From positions 1,100,036 through 1,164,035 of the forward strand of contig NC_019683.1 of assembly GCF_000316605.1 (NCBI RefSeq): a DNA stretch of 64,000 nt. The letters run 5' to 3'. Shown in pieces: positions 63,059 through 64,000 of this stretch; the first letter of the stretch is position 1; every line of letters begins with the position of its first letter. The position numbers and the translations under genes are program-made. This stretch comes from [Leptolyngbya] sp. PCC 7376 (GTDB taxonomy: Bacteria; Cyanobacteriota; Cyanobacteriia; Cyanobacteriales; MRBY01). The notes under the pieces are model-generated. The model ran no database searches. It saw only the letters and a list, made by a program, of their open reading frames with translations, and was not told the DNA's origin.

Positions 63059-64000
63059 AGGGTCACCATCCAAAACAATCCGGTTAAGACAATACTCATG
63101 CCACCGATGAGCTGTTCAAATTCCTCAAATATGCGGGGCAATTTGAATTCGACGCGCTTCATAATCAGCCAATATAGTGCCCAGCCAATAGCAATTTTGA
63201 TCAGTGCTTTGGGGATATTAGAGACTTGATATGCATCAAGGTAAAAGCCATTCGCTAAAACAACGCCGCTTAATAGCCAGAGGATTGACCATCCAAAGGT
63301 GGAACTTTTCACTTTGAATTTTGTAGCGGCATCATGGGGAATAAATAAGAATTTCGCGAAGGCGATGGCTGTACCGACGGCGGCGATATTTAAACCCATT
63401 TCCTGCCATGGCTCAATATTTTTCAGGAGCAATACTTTCGAGCTAAACCCAACGAGCAAAGGCATCCCCACCATCGAGAGACAGGCGATCGCCAAAGGAA
63501 TCCAAAGGGTTGTGGAAATTGTGGTTTCGCGGAGCTCCTTAAATTTGCGAGTCGGCAATTGGCCAGCCATCAAAAATAAAGAGGATTTCACTAAACCATG
63601 GGATAGGGCTGCTAAACCAGCAACGGCAGGAGCCGAGAGCAGCAATCCTAATTTCGAGATGGTACTAAACGCCAGTAAGCGTTTCGCATCTGTTTCGAGG
63701 ATGGCAAAGGCAATACCGAGTAGGACTGTTGCCATCCCAAAAAATCGGAGCCAGGGGTCAAGGTCTGGCACTACAATGCCGCAGCGCAACAGGGGAAAAA
63801 TCCCAGCTTTAACCACAACACCAGACAACATCGCTGACACTGGTGTTTCAGATTCGGAGTGGGTCAGGGGCAACCATAGTCCCGATATAAAGACACCGCC
63901 TTTCGTTAACAAGCCCAGAAAAATCAGGGCGATCGCCTCACTAGGAGCTTCGGCTAAACCAGAATAGTCAAAGGATTTTGTCGCCTGATAAACCAGCACT
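63055..64000 (-). CDS. Mrp antiporter subunit D-type proton channel protein (partial)
   Basis: The C-terminal 314 residues of a NuoL/M/N-like membrane protein; the start lies beyond the window. Membrane signatures: ALIFLGLLTKGGVFISGLWLPLTHSESETPVSAMLSGVVVKAGIF (broken into helices), the discontinuous helix motif LLAFSTISKLGLLLS and ALSHGLVKSSLFLMAG. The lysines in GGVF, VVKAG and LVKSS are the channel residues expected. Either MnhD or MnhA N-terminal half; the order before mnhE suggests MnhD. Reading frame is open to the last base. Confidence 0.85.
   Translation of the reverse strand, partial: VLVYQATKSFDYSGLAEAPSEAIALIFLGLLTKGGVFISGLWLPLTHSESETPVSAMLSGVVVKAGIFPLLRCGIVVPDLDPWLRFFGMATVLLGIAFAILETDAKRLLAFSTISKLGLLLSAPAVAGLAALSHGLVKSSLFLMAGQLPTRKFKELRETTISTTLWIPLAIACLSMVGMPLLVGFSSKVLLLKNIEPWQEMGLNIAAVGTAIAFAKFLFIPHDAATKFKVKSSTFGWSILWLLSGVVLANGFYLDAYQVSNIPKALIKIAIGWALYWLIMKRVEFKLPRIFEEFEQLIGGMSIVLTGLFWMVTL

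Noticed and set aside
1-64000. CRISPR arrays, tRNA and rRNA genes
   Set aside because: No regularly spaced direct repeats except the coding repeats at 47395-47961, and no cloverleaf-like stretch with a GTTCRA motif was seen in any gap.

Overview
The window is cyanobacterial chromosome. It carries the ndhA-I-G-E block of the photosynthetic NDH-1 complex, chlP (chlorophyll phytyl chain reduction), a ferredoxin-type glutamate synthase, the sulfolipid glycosyltransferase sqdX, a CPP1-like protein and DUF928 proteins. The octamer GCGATCGC (HIP1) recurs throughout, often extended to GGCGATCGCC. The gene set suits a Synechococcus PCC 7002 / Leptolyngbya-like cyanobacterium, but I cannot name the species from sequence alone. 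I found no tRNA, rRNA or CRISPR array.

Layout. 1-8.4 kb: the tail of an unknown gene, a secreted dienelactone-hydrolase-like protein, a b561-type cytochrome, a MerA-like flavoprotein, an ABM-type small protein, TerD, LpxD, a very unusual second EF-Tu, and DusB. 8.4-13 kb: a REC-GGDEF-EAL regulator, phoH split by an intact IS1-family element with a perfect 8-bp target duplication, and an OmpR-type regulator. 13-20 kb: CPP1-like protein, NusB, DUF502, an HpsJ-like membrane protein, 6-phosphogluconolactonase, a zinc-ribbon/FHA protein and two DUF928-like secreted proteins. 20.4-23.2 kb: ndhAIGE. 23.4-36.2 kb: a GH57-like protein, FabD, a lipoxygenase, Fd-GOGAT, a phosphodiester-glycosidase protein and an SPFH protein. 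36.6-38.9 kb: a two-gene unit pairing an EACC1-like small protein with a caspase-FGE protein. 39-45 kb: RNase III, MutT, a DUF2007-like protein, AccD and the pstSCAB phosphate importer. 45-52.5 kb: a small membrane protein, a secreted VWD-domain protein, a four-repeat periplasmic protein divergent from a two-component system, a methyltransferase, a MOSC-ATL fusion and a DUF4399 protein. 52.6-60.9 kb: ChlP, a membrane protein, a GNAT enzyme, SqdX, and a polysaccharide block (two glycosyltransferases around a polymerase-like membrane protein). 60.9-64 kb: an Mrp-type cation/proton antiporter operon cut by the window end.

Most genes are core metabolism or envelope functions and are unremarkable. 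The strongest oddities are: (1) an EF-Tu paralogue at 6182-7339 whose switch I and G1/G3 residues are changed while the rest of the fold is preserved, and which looks non-cyanobacterial; (2) the EACC1-like/caspase-FGE pair, which resembles a biological conflict module and whose C-terminus looks like a diversity-generating retroelement target although no reverse transcriptase is present; (3) phoH freshly interrupted by IS1; (4) a MOSC domain fused to a cysteine-less alkyltransferase-like domain; (5) an accD terminator written into the coding end of pstB.
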